Assembly (NCBI RefSeq): GCF_014201375.1
Contig: NZ_JACHDZ010000002.1
Coordinates: forward strand, 310,001 to 374,000
Direction: 5' to 3'
Source: Tunturiibacter empetritectus
Lineage (GTDB): Bacteria; Acidobacteriota; Terriglobia; Terriglobales; Acidobacteriaceae
Length of the DNA stretch: 64,000 bases
Shown piece after piece: positions 18,653-28,221 of the stretch (its first letter is position 1; each line of letters starts with the position of its first letter). The position numbers were made by a program, and so were the translations under genes. A model generated the notes under the pieces. The model saw only the letters and a list, made by a program, of their open reading frames with translations. It did not search any database and was not told the DNA's origin.

Positions 18653-20290
18653 ATGATCTCAGTATCCAACGTCACTATGCGCTATGGCTCGAAGCTCCTC
18701 TTCGAGGATGTTTCAGTCACCTTCACCACCGGCCGACGCTACGGCCTCACCGGGCCCAACGGCGCCGGCAAATCCACCTTCATGAAGTGCCTCACCGGTG
18801 AGATCGACCCGCAAAAGGGCACAGTCGTACGCCCAAAGAAGTTGGGTGTACTGAAACAAGATCAGTATGAATTCGACGCCTACCGCGTGGTCGACACCGT
18901 CATCATGGGCAACAAGGGCCTCTGGGCCGCTCTTGAAGAGCGCGAGATCATCTACGCCAAGCCCGAGATGACCGACGAAGACGGCTCCCGCCTCGGCGAA
19001 CTCGAAGGCATCGTCGGCGACGAAGACGGCTACGAAGCCGAGTCCAACGCCGCCGTCCTCCTCCAGGGTCTCGACATCCCCGATGAGCTTCACGAGCGCA
19101 AGATGTCCGAGCTTCAGGGCGGCCAGAAGGTTCGCGTCCTCCTCGCGCAGGCGCTTTTCGGCAACCCCCAGGCCCTGCTCCTCGACGAACCCACCAACTA
19201 CCTCGACCTCGAGTCCATTCACTGGCTCCAGGACTTCCTCACCCGCTACAACGGCACCGTCATCACCATCTCGCACGACCGGCACTTTCTCAACAACGTC
19301 TGCACCCACATCGCCGACATCGACTACGAGACCATCATCACCTACAACGGCGGCTACGACGACATGGTCCTCCAGAAGACCAGCATCCGCACCCGCATCG
19401 AGAGCCAGAACGAGCAGCGCGAAAAGAAGATCGCCCAGCTCAACGACTTCATCGCTCGCTTCTCCGCCGGCACCCGCTCCAGTCAGGTGAACTCGCGCAA
19501 AAAAGAAGTAGAACGCCTGGCAACCAGCGAACTGGCCCGCTCCAACATCGCGCGCCCCTTCATCAGCTTCAAGATGGAGCGCCCCTCCGGCAAAAACGTC
19601 CTCGAGTTCGAGCAGGTCAACAAGTCCTACGAACAGAAGGACGGCAAGACCGAGCACGTCATCAACAACTTCACCGCCTCGGTAACACGCGGCGACAAGG
19701 TCATCCTCATGGGCCGCAACGGCCAGGGCAAAACCACCCTCCTCAAGGCCCTGCTAACCAACGGCCCCGGCATCGAAGAAACCGACGTCTCCATCGACTC
19801 CGGTACCGTCAAATGGGGACATGAGGTCTCCGTCGGCTACTTCGCGCAGGACCACAAAGGCTCCATCCAGCTTGGCATGACCGCCAGCGACTGGCTGCAC
19901 CAGTTCGATCCCCAGGCCACCAAGGAAGACATCCGCGGCATCCTCGGCCAGATGCTCTTCAAGGGCGAAGAGGGCCTCAAGAAGACCGACGCTCTCTCCG
20001 GTGGCGAAGCCGCCCGTCTGCTCTTCTGCAAGATCATGCTGCAGAAGCCCAACGTCCTGGTCCTCGACGAGCCCACCAACCACCTTGACCTCGAAGCCAT
20101 CAACGCGCTCAACCAGGCGATCCAGAAGTACGAAGGCACGGTCTTCCTCGTCACCCACGACCAGGATCTCATCGAAGAGGCTGGTACCCGCATCTGGCAC
20201 TTCGAAGGCGGCCCCACCGACTTCCACATCACCGACCACAAGGGGCCGTACGAGGAGTACCAGCAACAACTCGCCATCGCCGCAAAATAA
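18653..20290 (+). CDS. ABC-F family ATPase (YbiT-like)
   Basis: Soluble twin-ATPase ABC-F protein; such proteins act on the ribosome rather than in transport. The 545-residue protein has two nucleotide-binding domains, each with Walker A (GPNGAGKS near residue 37; GRNGQGKT near 350), signature (LQGGQ; LSGGE) and Walker B (LLLDEPTNYLD; LVLDEPTNHLD). A charged linker (about 235-305) joins them. Lack of membrane segments and overall length fit YbiT. Palindrome copies flank it on both sides. Confidence 0.93.
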   Translation: MISVSNVTMRYGSKLLFEDVSVTFTTGRRYGLTGPNGAGKSTFMKCLTGEIDPQKGTVVRPKKLGVLKQDQYEFDAYRVVDTVIMGNKGLWAALEEREIIYAKPEMTDEDGSRLGELEGIVGDEDGYEAESNAAVLLQGLDIPDELHERKMSELQGGQKVRVLLAQALFGNPQALLLDEPTNYLDLESIHWLQDFLTRYNGTVITISHDRHFLNNVCTHIADIDYETIITYNGGYDDMVLQKTSIRTRIESQNEQREKKIAQLNDFIARFSAGTRSSQVNSRKKEVERLATSELARSNIARPFISFKMERPSGKNVLEFEQVNKSYEQKDGKTEHVINNFTASVTRGDKVILMGRNGQGKTTLLKALLTNGPGIEETDVSIDSGTVKWGHEVSVGYFAQDHKGSIQLGMTASDWLHQFDPQATKEDIRGILGQMLFKGEEGLKKTDALSGGEAARLLFCKIMLQKPNVLVLDEPTNHLDLEAINALNQAIQKYEGTVFLVTHDQDLIEEAGTRIWHFEGGPTDFHITDHKGPYEEYQQQLAIAAK

Positions 20291-20293
20291 CTT

Positions 20294-20485
20294 GTCCTGC
20301 CGGACGGGCCCGCTACGCGCGGGACGGTCACTTCGTGACGCGTATACCGGTCCCGGCAGGATCAACCTCGAAGGTTCTCCCGTTGGTCGAAATCAACTTT
20401 CCCCCGACCAACGGGAGGACCATCCGAAGGGGTATACGCCCCACGAAGTGGGCGCCCTCCGCGCAGGAGGCCCGTCCGGCAGGAC
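20294..20485. repeat. Family-1 nested palindrome, copy C (full length)
   Basis: 192 bp, starting 3 bp after the ABC-F stop codon. Its right arm carries CCCACGAAGTGGG where copies B and F have GTCACGAAGTGAC, so both sides of this small hairpin changed together. It ends 35 bp before the DUF2237 start. Confidence 0.95.
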
Positions 20486-20520
20486 ATATCTTCCCCAAAA
20501 AGTGGGATACTAGGAGCAGC

Positions 20521-20922
20521 ATGCCCACCGTAGAACCCATCAAAAACCGCGGCAAAAACGTCCTCGGCCAACCCCTCGACATCTGCGGATGCGAGCCCAT
20601 GACCGGCTTCTACCGCACCGGCTGTTGCGAGACCGGCCCCGACGACCATGGCGTCCACACCATCTGCTGCGTCGTCGACGCGCCCTTCCTCGAAGCCTCC
20701 AAGGCCCTCGGCAACGACCTCAGCACACCCATGCCGCAGTTCGGCTTCGCCGGCCTCAAACCCGGCGACCGCTGGTGTGTCTGCGCCGCCCGCTGGCTCC
20801 AGGTCCAGCAAGCCGGAGCAGCCTGCCCCATCATCCTCGAAGCCACCCACGAGAACACGCTCAAGATCGTCCCCTTCGAACTCCTCATCCAATACGCTGT
20901 CATCCCCAGCCAACTCCACTAG
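20521..20922 (+). CDS. DUF2237 family protein
   Basis: 133-residue cytoplasmic protein of the DUF2237 family. It shows the family's cysteine-rich start (LDICGCEPMTGFYRTGCCETGP), the D-x-G-V-H-T motif and GLKPGDRWCVCAARW. Function is unknown; the conserved Cys/His residues could bind metal. ATG 20521 is supported by AGGAG at 20512-20516. Confidence 0.9.
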   Translation: MPTVEPIKNRGKNVLGQPLDICGCEPMTGFYRTGCCETGPDDHGVHTICCVVDAPFLEASKALGNDLSTPMPQFGFAGLKPGDRWCVCAARWLQVQQAGAACPIILEATHENTLKIVPFELLIQYAVIPSQLH

Positions 20923-20939
20923 GGTTTAGCCAGCACAAA

Positions 20940-21126
20940 AAGTTGGAAATCGTGGCGTATTTTTCCGCCTCCGAGAAGACGCGGTTAAAACACCACATCA
21001 GCCACACATTCCACCACGTTTACGCCACCCAAAAACCACACCGAAACATCTGTTTTCCCCCAAACCCTCCCAAAACAGCCGCAAAACGATAAAACCACCG
21101 GGAGAACCGGCGGCCAATAATTTTTA
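20940..21126 (+). repeat. Dispersed intergenic repeat, family 2, copy 2
   Basis: Plus-strand copy of the segment seen inverted at 396-580. It has the same GTGGCGTATTTTTC start and the CCACC/AAAACC-rich body, with roughly 70 percent identity judged by eye. It lies between the DUF2237 gene and tRNA-Arg. No protein is expected from it. Confidence 0.6.
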
Positions 21127-21145
21127 TCGAAATTGGGAAGAAAAA

Positions 21146-21222
21146 TGGTGCGCCCGAGAAGATTCGAACTTCTGACCTACAGCTTCGGAGGCTGCCGCTC
21201 TATCCAGCTGAGCTACGGGCGC
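21146..21222 (-). tRNA. tRNA-Arg (anticodon CCG)
   Basis: A complete cloverleaf can be drawn: acceptor GCGCCCG/CGGGCGC, D arm with AGCTGGAT, anticodon stem GCAGC/GCTGT with loop CTCCGAA (anticodon CCG), and T arm AGAAG-TTCGAAT-CTTCT. The 3' CCA is encoded. It reads the Arg codon CGG. No integrated element is seen at its 3' end within the window. Confidence 0.95.
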
Positions 21223-21345
21223 ATACCTCTAGCCTAGCACGATCGCCCCCGGTTGACAGCCCGCGGCCCTCCGGTGGAGCATCATCTCCAGCACCGAAAA
21301 GCCTTCCCAACCGCAGCCCAGCGCCCCACGAAAGAGAGACCAAGC

Positions 21346-21918
21346 ATGCACCTCCGCTCCCTCGCCCTAGCCGCCTGTTGCACTCTCCTCACCACTGCAA
21401 CCACGCTCCAGATCAACGCTCAGAGCGGAGGCGTACAGACGGACAGCGCCCAGCCCTCCTCCAAGCCGGTCGCCAGCCCGCCGGCCACAGCCGAGGTCAG
21501 CCTCAACGGCAAGCAACTCACCATCAAGTACAACTCCCCCCGTCTCAAAGGCCGCACCATCGGCACCACCATCGTCCCCTACGGCCAGGTCTGGCGTACT
21601 GGAGCTAACCCCGCCACCACTTTCATCACCGCGACAAACCTGAAGATCGGCACCCTCGACGTTCCCGCCGGCACCTACACTCTCTACACCCTGCCCAGCG
21701 CCAGTCAGTGGCTGCTTATCGTCAATAAGCAGACCGGTCAGTGGGGCACCGACTACTCCCAAGCAAAGGACCTGGGCCGCACCCCAATGACCAGCAAAAC
21801 TCTCCCAGCGTCGCAGGAGAACATGTCCATCTCCTTCGACCACACCAAGGGAGCCACCACCGAACTCCACGTCAAATGGGCCACCACCGATGAATACGTA
21901 ACCGTCAAAGCAGAATAA
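21346..21918 (+). CDS. DUF2911 exported protein
   Basis: 190-residue secreted protein with a signal peptide (about residues 1-26, ending INAQ) and a Ser/Pro linker. A DUF2911 domain follows: VSLNGKQLTIKYNSPRLKGR, GQVWRTGANPATT, VPAGTYTLYTLP. Function is unknown. ATG 21346 is chosen over an in-frame upstream start at 21253 because it places the signal peptide at the N-terminus. Confidence 0.88.
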   Translation: MHLRSLALAACCTLLTTATTLQINAQSGGVQTDSAQPSSKPVASPPATAEVSLNGKQLTIKYNSPRLKGRTIGTTIVPYGQVWRTGANPATTFITATNLKIGTLDVPAGTYTLYTLPSASQWLLIVNKQTGQWGTDYSQAKDLGRTPMTSKTLPASQENMSISFDHTKGATTELHVKWATTDEYVTVKAE

Positions 21919-21997
21919 GTCGGCCCAGTAAGTCAACCGATAAGCCAGCCCAGCGAATCAAAGCCGATCGGAGAAGTTGAAGCCCGAAGAAGAACCC

Positions 21998-22279
21998 CTA
22001 CTTCGCCGCTTCCTTCTCCAGTTCGAGCCGATCCAGCCTTAGCCGCTCCATCACCGAAGCCACCAGCTCCTTCGCTCCATTCAGATTCATCAACACTGCC
22101 TGCAGATCCAGCGCCGGAACCGCAGGATTCCGCGCGCTCGCGCAGTAAACCCCATGCTGCCCAATCAGGATCAGCGCATCGGTCAGCACATCCAGCGTCA
22201 CCGCCAGCCGCCCGCGCGCCTCGCCCATCATGAACTCATACTTCTCGAGCTCGTCCTGACGATCATAGAAGACAGACAC
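21998..22279 (-). CDS. Small helical hypothetical protein at the end of the gcv cluster
   Basis: The 93-residue product looks all-helical, starting MSVFYDRQDELEKYEFMMGEA and ending in a Leu/Glu/Arg-rich helix, with no known domain. GTG 22279 is well supported by AAGGAG 7 bp upstream, and it begins 1 bp after the gcvPB stop, so it is probably translated from the gcv transcript. Function unknown. Confidence 0.7.
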   Translation of the reverse strand: MSVFYDRQDELEKYEFMMGEARGRLAVTLDVLTDALILIGQHGVYCASARNPAVPALDLQAVLMNLNGAKELVASVMERLRLDRLELEKEAAK

Positions 22280-22280
22280 G

Positions 22281-23828
22281 CTACCACTCCTTCGCGGCCG
22301 TATCGACCAGCACCGGCTCCGCAGCCACGGGAGCCTTCCAGCGCAGAATCGGCTTCCTCGCCGCCGTCGTCTCATCCAGCCGCTGCAGCCGCGTCGTATG
22401 CGGCGCCGTCTGCACCAGCTCAGGATTCTCCTCGGCCTCCCGCGCAATCTGCTTCAACGCATCGATCAGCAGATCAAGCTCCTCGCGGCTCTCGCTCTCG
22501 GTCGGCTCAATCATCATCGCGCCGTTGACCACCAGCGGGAACGAAACCGTATACGCATGGAAGCCGTAGTCGATCAGGCGCTTGCCCATATCACCCGTCT
22601 TCACGCCGTTCTTCGCCTGAATCTTGTCCGAGAACACCACCTCATGCAGCGACCGCGTCTTATACGGCAGCTCGAACGTGCCCTCAAGCTTTGCGCGAAT
22701 GTAGTTCGCATTCAACACCGCATCTTCGGTCGTCTGCCGCAGCCCATCCGGCCCATTCGCCAGAATGTACGCGAGCGCCCGCACGAACATCCCGAAGTTG
22801 CCATAGAACATCCGCACACGCCCCACACTCTGCGGACGGTTGTACTCCAACCCAAGAGTTCCATCCGCCCTCGTCACCACAATCGGCGTAGGCAGAAACG
22901 GCTCCAGAATCTTCTTGCAGGCCACCGGCCCCGACCCCGGACCACCGCCACCATGCGGCGTAGAAAACGTCTTGTGCAGATTCAAGTGCATCACATCGAC
23001 GCCAAAGTCTCCCGGCCGCGTCTTGCCCACCAGCGCATTCATATTCGCGCCGTCCATGTAGAGCAGCGCGCCCTTCGCATGCAGAATGTCCGCAATCTTA
23101 TGAATGTCGCTCTCGAACACACCAATCGTCGAAGGATTCGTCAGCATCAGCGCAGCAGTGTCTTCATCGACCATCCGCTCCAACTCAGCCACGTCCACCA
23201 TGCCCTGCGCATTCGACTTCAGGTTCGCAACCTCATACCCGCACACCGCCGCCGTCGCCGGGTTCGTCCCATGCGCCGAGTCCGGAATCAGAATCTTCTT
23301 CCGCGGATTCCCCTTCGACTCGTGATACGCCCGCACCAGCAGAATGCCCGTAAACTCCCCATGCGCGCCCGCCGCAGGCTGCAGCGTAATCGCATCCATG
23401 CCGGTAATCTCAATCAGCGCATCGGACAGCGTCTGCATAATCCCCAGACAGCCCTGCGACAACGACTCCGGCTGATAAGGATGCGCCTCCGCAATCCCTT
23501 CGAGCCGCGCCACCGCCTCATTCACGCGGGGGTTGTACTTCATCGTGCAGCTTCCCAGCGGATACATCCCCAGATCGATCGCATAGTTCCACGTCGAAAG
23601 CCGCGTGAAGTGCCGAATGATCTCGATCTCGCTCAGCTCCGGCATCACGCCCAGGTCGGTGCGCACGGCGTCGCCAAGCAGCGCCACCGAATCCACCGCC
23701 GGCACATCCAGCTCCGCCAGCCGATAAGCCTTCTTCCCCGGCGAAGACTTCTCAAACATCAAGTCTTCATTCTGATTCGTGTGCGTCGTAGCCTTCTTAG
23801 GCGTCCCTACAAACTTTTCATTTGCCAT
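22281..23828 (-). CDS. gcvPB: Glycine dehydrogenase (decarboxylating) subunit 2
   Basis: Beta half of a split P-protein of the glycine cleavage system. With GcvPA it decarboxylates glycine and passes the aminomethyl group to the lipoyl arm of GcvH. The 515-residue protein contains the PLP-binding region NLHKTFSTPHGGGGPGSGP, whose Lys forms the Schiff base, plus AHGTNPATAAVCGYEV. The C-terminal 60 residues are an extra variable tail. It lies downstream of gcvPA, separated from it by two small genes. Confidence 0.95.
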   Translation of the reverse strand: MANEKFVGTPKKATTHTNQNEDLMFEKSSPGKKAYRLAELDVPAVDSVALLGDAVRTDLGVMPELSEIEIIRHFTRLSTWNYAIDLGMYPLGSCTMKYNPRVNEAVARLEGIAEAHPYQPESLSQGCLGIMQTLSDALIEITGMDAITLQPAAGAHGEFTGILLVRAYHESKGNPRKKILIPDSAHGTNPATAAVCGYEVANLKSNAQGMVDVAELERMVDEDTAALMLTNPSTIGVFESDIHKIADILHAKGALLYMDGANMNALVGKTRPGDFGVDVMHLNLHKTFSTPHGGGGPGSGPVACKKILEPFLPTPIVVTRADGTLGLEYNRPQSVGRVRMFYGNFGMFVRALAYILANGPDGLRQTTEDAVLNANYIRAKLEGTFELPYKTRSLHEVVFSDKIQAKNGVKTGDMGKRLIDYGFHAYTVSFPLVVNGAMMIEPTESESREELDLLIDALKQIAREAEENPELVQTAPHTTRLQRLDETTAARKPILRWKAPVAAEPVLVDTAAKEW

Positions 23829-23842
23829 TGTGCGTCTGCTTT

Positions 23843-24183
23843 CTAAGTGTGCGTCTGATGCTTGTGTTCCGGTAGCTTGCGAATTTCCGTCCAGTACTCT
23901 TCTCGAACGTCGTCATCGATCTCAGCAGTAATGTTTGTTGCGTAGAGTGAATCTTCGCCGTTACGTTTGGGCCCTGAAATCCAGAAGTGCTCACCTGTCT
24001 CGATATCGAAATAATTCGACTTGAACCCACCGCCCTTGAGGCTTTGCAGCGAACGGCCTTGGTAGTACAGCGTTGCACCTGTCTTTGAAAAGGTGACTCT
24101 CCCAATCCGTGCTGGGCCAGCTTAACGATCTCGCCGCCCTTGTTTTCGATGTACATGATTCTCGGTTTGAAGGAGTGTGCCAT
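23843..24183 (-). pseudogene. Small conserved protein gene with a frameshift, inside the gcv cluster
   Basis: The first codons read MAHSFKPRIMYIENKGGEIVK in one frame. The rest is protein-like only in another frame: GPARIGRVTFSKTGATLYYQ, then FKSNYFDIETGEHFWISGPK and DDVREEYWTEIRKLPEHK, ending at TAG 23843-23845. One missing base near 24116-24121 (GGGCC) explains the split; adding a single G gives a continuous protein of about 113 residues. I recognise the pattern as a small family of unknown function whose members carry an F-D-x-E-T-G-E-x-x-W-I-S-G-P motif. It may be a real pseudogene or a base-call error. Confidence 0.7.
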
Positions 24184-24185
24184 AG

Positions 24186-24530
24186 TTAAAACTCCTGCGC
24201 ATCCGCTGCGCCTCCGGTCTCCGAGTAGCTCCCCGACTCCGGCCCATCCAAATCTTCTTCCCGCAAAGAAAGCCCAAACACCGTGCCATTCTCAAACTCA
24301 ATCGTCAGCGCATCGCCCTCTTCAAGCGTAGCCTGCACGACCTTGTCATTAATCTGCGCGCACAAAGCGTTCCGATACTCTGGCTCGCCATAAGCCACCG
24401 AAAACTCCGGAAACAACACATGCGGCCACGCATGAAACGTCAGCAGAGGAGTCTCAAACCGAAGCTGCAGAAAATCCTCAACAAACTCAACCGCCTTCAG
24501 CTCCTCGCCAACAATCGCCGACACATCCAT
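24186..24530 (-). CDS. Conserved hypothetical protein between gcvPA and the frameshifted gene
   Basis: The 114-residue product begins MDVSAIVGEELKAVEFVEDF; the middle has LRFETPLLTFHAWPHV, and the C-terminal half is acidic. It starts 2 bp after the gcvPA stop codon and ends 2 bp before the next gene, so it is probably translationally coupled to gcvPA. The compact acidic sequence suggests a small soluble protein. No family recognised. Its position suggests transcription with the cluster, not necessarily a role in glycine cleavage. Confidence 0.7.
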   Translation of the reverse strand: MDVSAIVGEELKAVEFVEDFLQLRFETPLLTFHAWPHVLFPEFSVAYGEPEYRNALCAQINDKVVQATLEEGDALTIEFENGTVFGLSLREEDLDGPESGSYSETGGAADAQEF

Positions 24531-24532
24531 CG

Positions 24533-25876
24533 CTAAGCCTTCTTGCCCGCAAGCGCCGCCGCGACAGCATCCATCTGTTTCCGCGTCGTCAACTCCGTCG
24601 CGCACCACAGGCTCGCATTCGGCCCAAGCTCCGGATACCACTTCGCCAGCGGCAGTCCACCGATGATCTTCTCCCCCAGCAGCGCAGCGTTCGTCGCCTC
24701 GGCACTCTTCGGCAGCTCCAGCACAAACTCATGAAACCGCGGCGCACCATCAAATAAAACCTTCGCGCCGGCAGAAGAGCCAAGCACGCTCTCGAGATAT
24801 CTTGCCTTCGCAAGGTTCTGCTCAGCCAAATCCTTCATCCCCTGCTTGCCGTACACGCTCAGGAAGATCGTCGTCATCATCGCAACCAGCGCCTGATTCG
24901 TGCAGATGTTCGAAGTCGCCTTCTCCCGCCGAATATGCTGCTCGCGCGTCGACAGCGTCAGCACAAACCCGCGCTTGCCATCCTTATCCTTCGTCTCGCC
25001 GATCAGCCTTCCGGGCATCTGCCGCAGAAACTTCTCCTTGCACGCAATCACGCCGCAGTACGGCCCACCATATCCAACCGCCACGCCATACGACTGCGCC
25101 TCCAGCGAAACAATATCCGCCTCAGCCGGTGGCCTTACAATCCCCAGCGATACCGCCTCCGCGATCGAAACGATCAGCAGCGCGCCTTTCGCATGAGCAA
25201 TCTCCGCAATCGCGGCAACATCCTCAATCGTCCCAAAAAAATTCGGCGACTGAATCAGCACACAAGCCGTATCCTTCGTGATCGCCGCATCGAGCGCCGC
25301 CAGATCCACCCGCCCATTCGACGAATAGCCAACCTCAACCGTAGGAATCTCCTGATGCTGCGCATACGTCGCAATCACCTCGCGATACTCCGGATGCACC
25401 GTCCGCGCAATCACCGCGCCATCACGGCCCGTCACCCGCACCGCCATCATGATCGCCTCAGCCGCGCCGGTCGAACCGTCATACATCGACGCGTTCGCAA
25501 TCTCCATCCCCGTCAGCTCGCAGATCATCGTCTGGAACTCAAACATCGCCTGCAGCGTTCCCTGCGAGATCTCCGGCTGATACGGCGTATAGCTCGTCAG
25601 AAACTCACCACGCTGCACCAGCGAATCAATAATCACCGGCCGATAGTGCCGATAAACTCCCGCGCCCAGAAAGCTCGAATAACCGACCGCATTATTCTCC
25701 GCAAACTCGCGAAAGCGATCCAGAATCTCCGACTCCCCATGCTGCCGTGGAATCTTCAGATCACGCTTCAGTTGAAACTCCGCTGGAATCGTAGAAAACA
25801 GATCGTCGATCGACGTCACGCCAATCTCGGCAAGCATCTCCTCGCGATCCACGGGGGACTTCGGTAAATAGCGCAT
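24533..25876 (-). CDS. gcvPA: Glycine dehydrogenase (decarboxylating) subunit 1
   Basis: Alpha half of the split glycine decarboxylase. The 447-residue protein is of normal length and shows [39 protein letters not shown] and [15 protein letters not shown], all typical of GcvPA. It pairs with GcvPB to form the PLP enzyme. It lies 5 bp after gcvH in the same direction. Confidence 0.95.
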   Translation of the reverse strand: MRYLPKSPVDREEMLAEIGVTSIDDLFSTIPAEFQLKRDLKIPRQHGESEILDRFREFAENNAVGYSSFLGAGVYRHYRPVIIDSLVQRGEFLTSYTPYQPEISQGTLQAMFEFQTMICELTGMEIANASMYDGSTGAAEAIMMAVRVTGRDGAVIARTVHPEYREVIATYAQHQEIPTVEVGYSSNGRVDLAALDAAITKDTACVLIQSPNFFGTIEDVAAIAEIAHAKGALLIVSIAEAVSLGIVRPPAEADIVSLEAQSYGVAVGYGGPYCGVIACKEKFLRQMPGRLIGETKDKDGKRGFVLTLSTREQHIRREKATSNICTNQALVAMMTTIFLSVYGKQGMKDLAEQNLAKARYLESVLGSSAGAKVLFDGAPRFHEFVLELPKSAEATNAALLGEKIIGGLPLAKWYPELGPNASLWCATELTTRKQMDAVAAALAGKKA

Positions 25877-25881
25877 CGTTT

Positions 25882-26271
25882 TTAGTGTCCGGTCTCTTCT
25901 GCAGTAAATTTCTCGTAGTCCGCCGCGGTCAAAAGTCCATCGACCTGCTTTGCATCCGCAAGCTCAACCTTCAGAAGCCAGGTCGTATTCGCATCCGTGT
26001 TGATCTTCTCCGGAGCGTCCTTCAACTCTTCATTGATCGCCGTCACCTTGCCCGACACCGGCGCAAAAAGATCCGACACCGCCTTCACCGACTCCACCGA
26101 ACCGAAGCTCTTTGCCGCCTCAACGGTATCGCCCACCTTCGGCAGGTCGACAAACACAATGTCGCCCAGCGAGTTCTGCGCGTAGTCCGTAATGCCGACG
26201 GTTCCAATGTTGCCATCGACCTTGATCCACTCGTGTTCCTTCGTGTAGCGATAGTCCGCAGGGTAAGCCAT
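25882..26271 (-). CDS. gcvH: Glycine cleavage system H protein
   Basis: Lipoyl carrier that shuttles the aminomethyl group between P, T and L proteins. The 129-residue protein carries the lipoylation site ESVKAVSD near residue 64, in the expected hairpin. Length and the YTKEHEWI start are standard. It lies between gcvT and gcvPA. Confidence 0.97.
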   Translation of the reverse strand: MAYPADYRYTKEHEWIKVDGNIGTVGITDYAQNSLGDIVFVDLPKVGDTVEAAKSFGSVESVKAVSDLFAPVSGKVTAINEELKDAPEKINTDANTTWLLKVELADAKQVDGLLTAADYEKFTAEETGH

Positions 26272-26320
26272 TCATCGTTCTCCAGAGAAAGTGTGTGTCA
26301 CTCAATTGTAGATGCTTGGG

Positions 26321-27457
26321 CTAAGCAGTTTTCTTTGCCCGTTTATAGAAGGGAAGCGGAACAACCTTGGCCTTCACCATCTGGCCGCGAATCTCTACGG
26401 CAACAACGGTATCAACCACGGCGTACTCCACAGGCACATAAGCCATCGCAATATTCTTCTTCAAAAACGGCGACGGCGAACCGCTGGTAATCTCGCCAAG
26501 CCGCTTTCCTTCAACCGAAAACACGGTGTATCCATCCCGCCCAATCCCGCGCTCCATCATCTCCAGCCCCACCAGCTTGCGCCCCGGCCCACCCGCGGCC
26601 TCTATCGCCACCAACGCGGCACGCCCAACAAACTCCGGCTTCTCGAGCTTCGCATAACGCCCCAGCCCAGCCTCCAGCACGTTGATCGTGTCCGAGATCT
26701 CATGTCCATACAGCGCCATTCCGGCCTCAAGCCGCAGCGTATTTCGCGCCCCCAGCCCACACGCCAGAATCCCGAACTCTGCGCCCGCCTCCAGCACCTC
26801 GCCCCACACCCGCGCACTCGTCGGCTCGTCCGACGGAATATAAATCTCAAACCCATCCTCGCCCGTATACCCAGTCCGAGCGATCATCACGTTGTGCAGT
26901 CCGCACACCTGCCCCCACGTAAACCAGTAGTTCTTGATCGTACTCAGATCCGTCGAAGTCAGCTTCTGCAACGTCTGCGCCGCTCTCGGCCCCTGGATCG
27001 CAAGCTGCGTGTAGTAGTCGCTGAAGTCGTTCACATGCACGCCTGGCATATGCCCAATCGTCTGCCGCACCCACTGCACGTCCTTCTCGCGCGTGCCTGC
27101 ATTGATCACAATCAGATAGTCATTGTCCGAAAGCTTGTGCACGATCACGTCATCCACAAACGTGCCATTCGGATACAGCATCGCCGAGTAGTGCGCCTGC
27201 CCCACCGCCAGCTTCGAAGCATCGTTCATGCAGAGATGCTGCACCGCTGCCAGCGACCCCGGTCCACGCAGCTGAATATCGCCCATATGCGACACGTCAA
27301 ACACGCCCACTGCTGTCCGCACCGCCATATGCTCCGCAATCAACCCGCAGCAATCCACCGGCATATCCCATCCGCCGAAGTCGACCATCTTGGACTTAGC
27401 CGCCCGATGCACCGCGTTCAGTGCCGTCTTGCGAAGTGGTGTCATTGTCTCTGCCAT
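26321..27457 (-). CDS. gcvT: Aminomethyltransferase (glycine cleavage T protein)
   Basis: Transfers the methylene group from lipoyl-GcvH to tetrahydrofolate, releasing ammonia. The 378-residue protein begins [42 protein letters not shown] and [13 protein letters not shown] are GcvT hallmarks. ATG 27457 has AGGAAG 7 bp upstream; a longer in-frame start at 27550 is less likely. It is first in the cluster. I looked for a glycine riboswitch in the 100 bp upstream and did not see one. Confidence 0.95.
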   Translation of the reverse strand: MAETMTPLRKTALNAVHRAAKSKMVDFGGWDMPVDCCGLIAEHMAVRTAVGVFDVSHMGDIQLRGPGSLAAVQHLCMNDASKLAVGQAHYSAMLYPNGTFVDDVIVHKLSDNDYLIVINAGTREKDVQWVRQTIGHMPGVHVNDFSDYYTQLAIQGPRAAQTLQKLTSTDLSTIKNYWFTWGQVCGLHNVMIARTGYTGEDGFEIYIPSDEPTSARVWGEVLEAGAEFGILACGLGARNTLRLEAGMALYGHEISDTINVLEAGLGRYAKLEKPEFVGRAALVAIEAAGGPGRKLVGLEMMERGIGRDGYTVFSVEGKRLGEITSGSPSPFLKKNIAMAYVPVEYAVVDTVVAVEIRGQMVKAKVVPLPFYKRAKKTA

Positions 27458-27559
27458 AACGATGCTTCCTCTAATCTTCCCCGTGAATCCCGCCCCTAAA
27501 ACGATAGCATCGACAAGCCCCATCCAACCACCCGTGCCGCGTCGCTCCAAAGAACAAAA

Positions 27560-28123
27560 TCAGGGAGCCATGCGCGTCTTCAAAGACTCAACCTGTTGCT
27601 TCAAAGCGGCATAGGCCTTGTCCGTAGGCTGCCCCTGCGTCTGCCACACCACGTTCCCCTGATTATCAACGACCAGCAGATAAGCATCGTCCGCTTCACC
27701 GTAGTGCGTTATTGCCTTCCATCCGGCCTCATTGTTCGTAACCGGCACAACCCGAGGCTGCGCCCGCTCCGGCGTTGACGACTTGATAGACCGCAGCACA
27801 ACTCCCCGCACAAATCCAGGCACGCCGGCCACAATCGGCAACTCGTAGTACGCCACCACAGTTGAAGTGCGATAGTCCGCAGCAATCTTTGTTGCCCAAC
27901 CCGTCACCTCCTCACGGGAGCCGCGACTGAATCCGATCACGAGAATCCCAACCGACTTGCCCTGCAACGCCGCAGGCAGATTCACCGCCAGATTCGCAAA
28001 CGAGGTGCCATGAACCTCCGGAATACGTTCTCCCGCAGCCCGATTGACGATCGCTAATCCGGTCACTACCAGCAACGCCAAGGACAGACTGCGGCTGACA
28101 GAAAGCTTAGATTTCCAAGCCAT
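27560..28123 (-). CDS. Exported thioredoxin-fold-like hypothetical protein
   Basis: 187 residues with an N-terminal hydrophobic segment ([14 protein letters not shown], probable signal or anchor). The domain has [19 protein letters not shown], a middle with [14 protein letters not shown], and [20 protein letters not shown] near the end. The strand order and the last motif resemble thioredoxin-like proteins such as ATP10, but no CxxC is present. Function unknown. It ends about 100 bp before gcvT, so it may be read through into the cluster. Confidence 0.65.
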   Translation of the reverse strand: MAWKSKLSVSRSLSLALLVVTGLAIVNRAAGERIPEVHGTSFANLAVNLPAALQGKSVGILVIGFSRGSREEVTGWATKIAADYRTSTVVAYYELPIVAGVPGFVRGVVLRSIKSSTPERAQPRVVPVTNNEAGWKAITHYGEADDAYLLVVDNQGNVVWQTQGQPTDKAYAALKQQVESLKTRMAP

Positions 28124-28221
28124 CTACATAGTCTAGTGGTTGCAGCCGCTCACCCTATTCGCCGCCGGCAAATCGATACGATCCGGTGAAACTTCATCCA
28201 CCAGCATTATCGTGCAGCTTC

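Noticed and set aside
22398..23846. A 482-codon plus-strand frame opposite gcvPB
   Set aside because: Arg/His-rich shadow of a real gene; gcvPB on the other strand has clear family motifs.
27458..27560. Glycine riboswitch upstream of gcvT
   Set aside because: The gap is about 100 bp and I could not find the conserved aptamer core.
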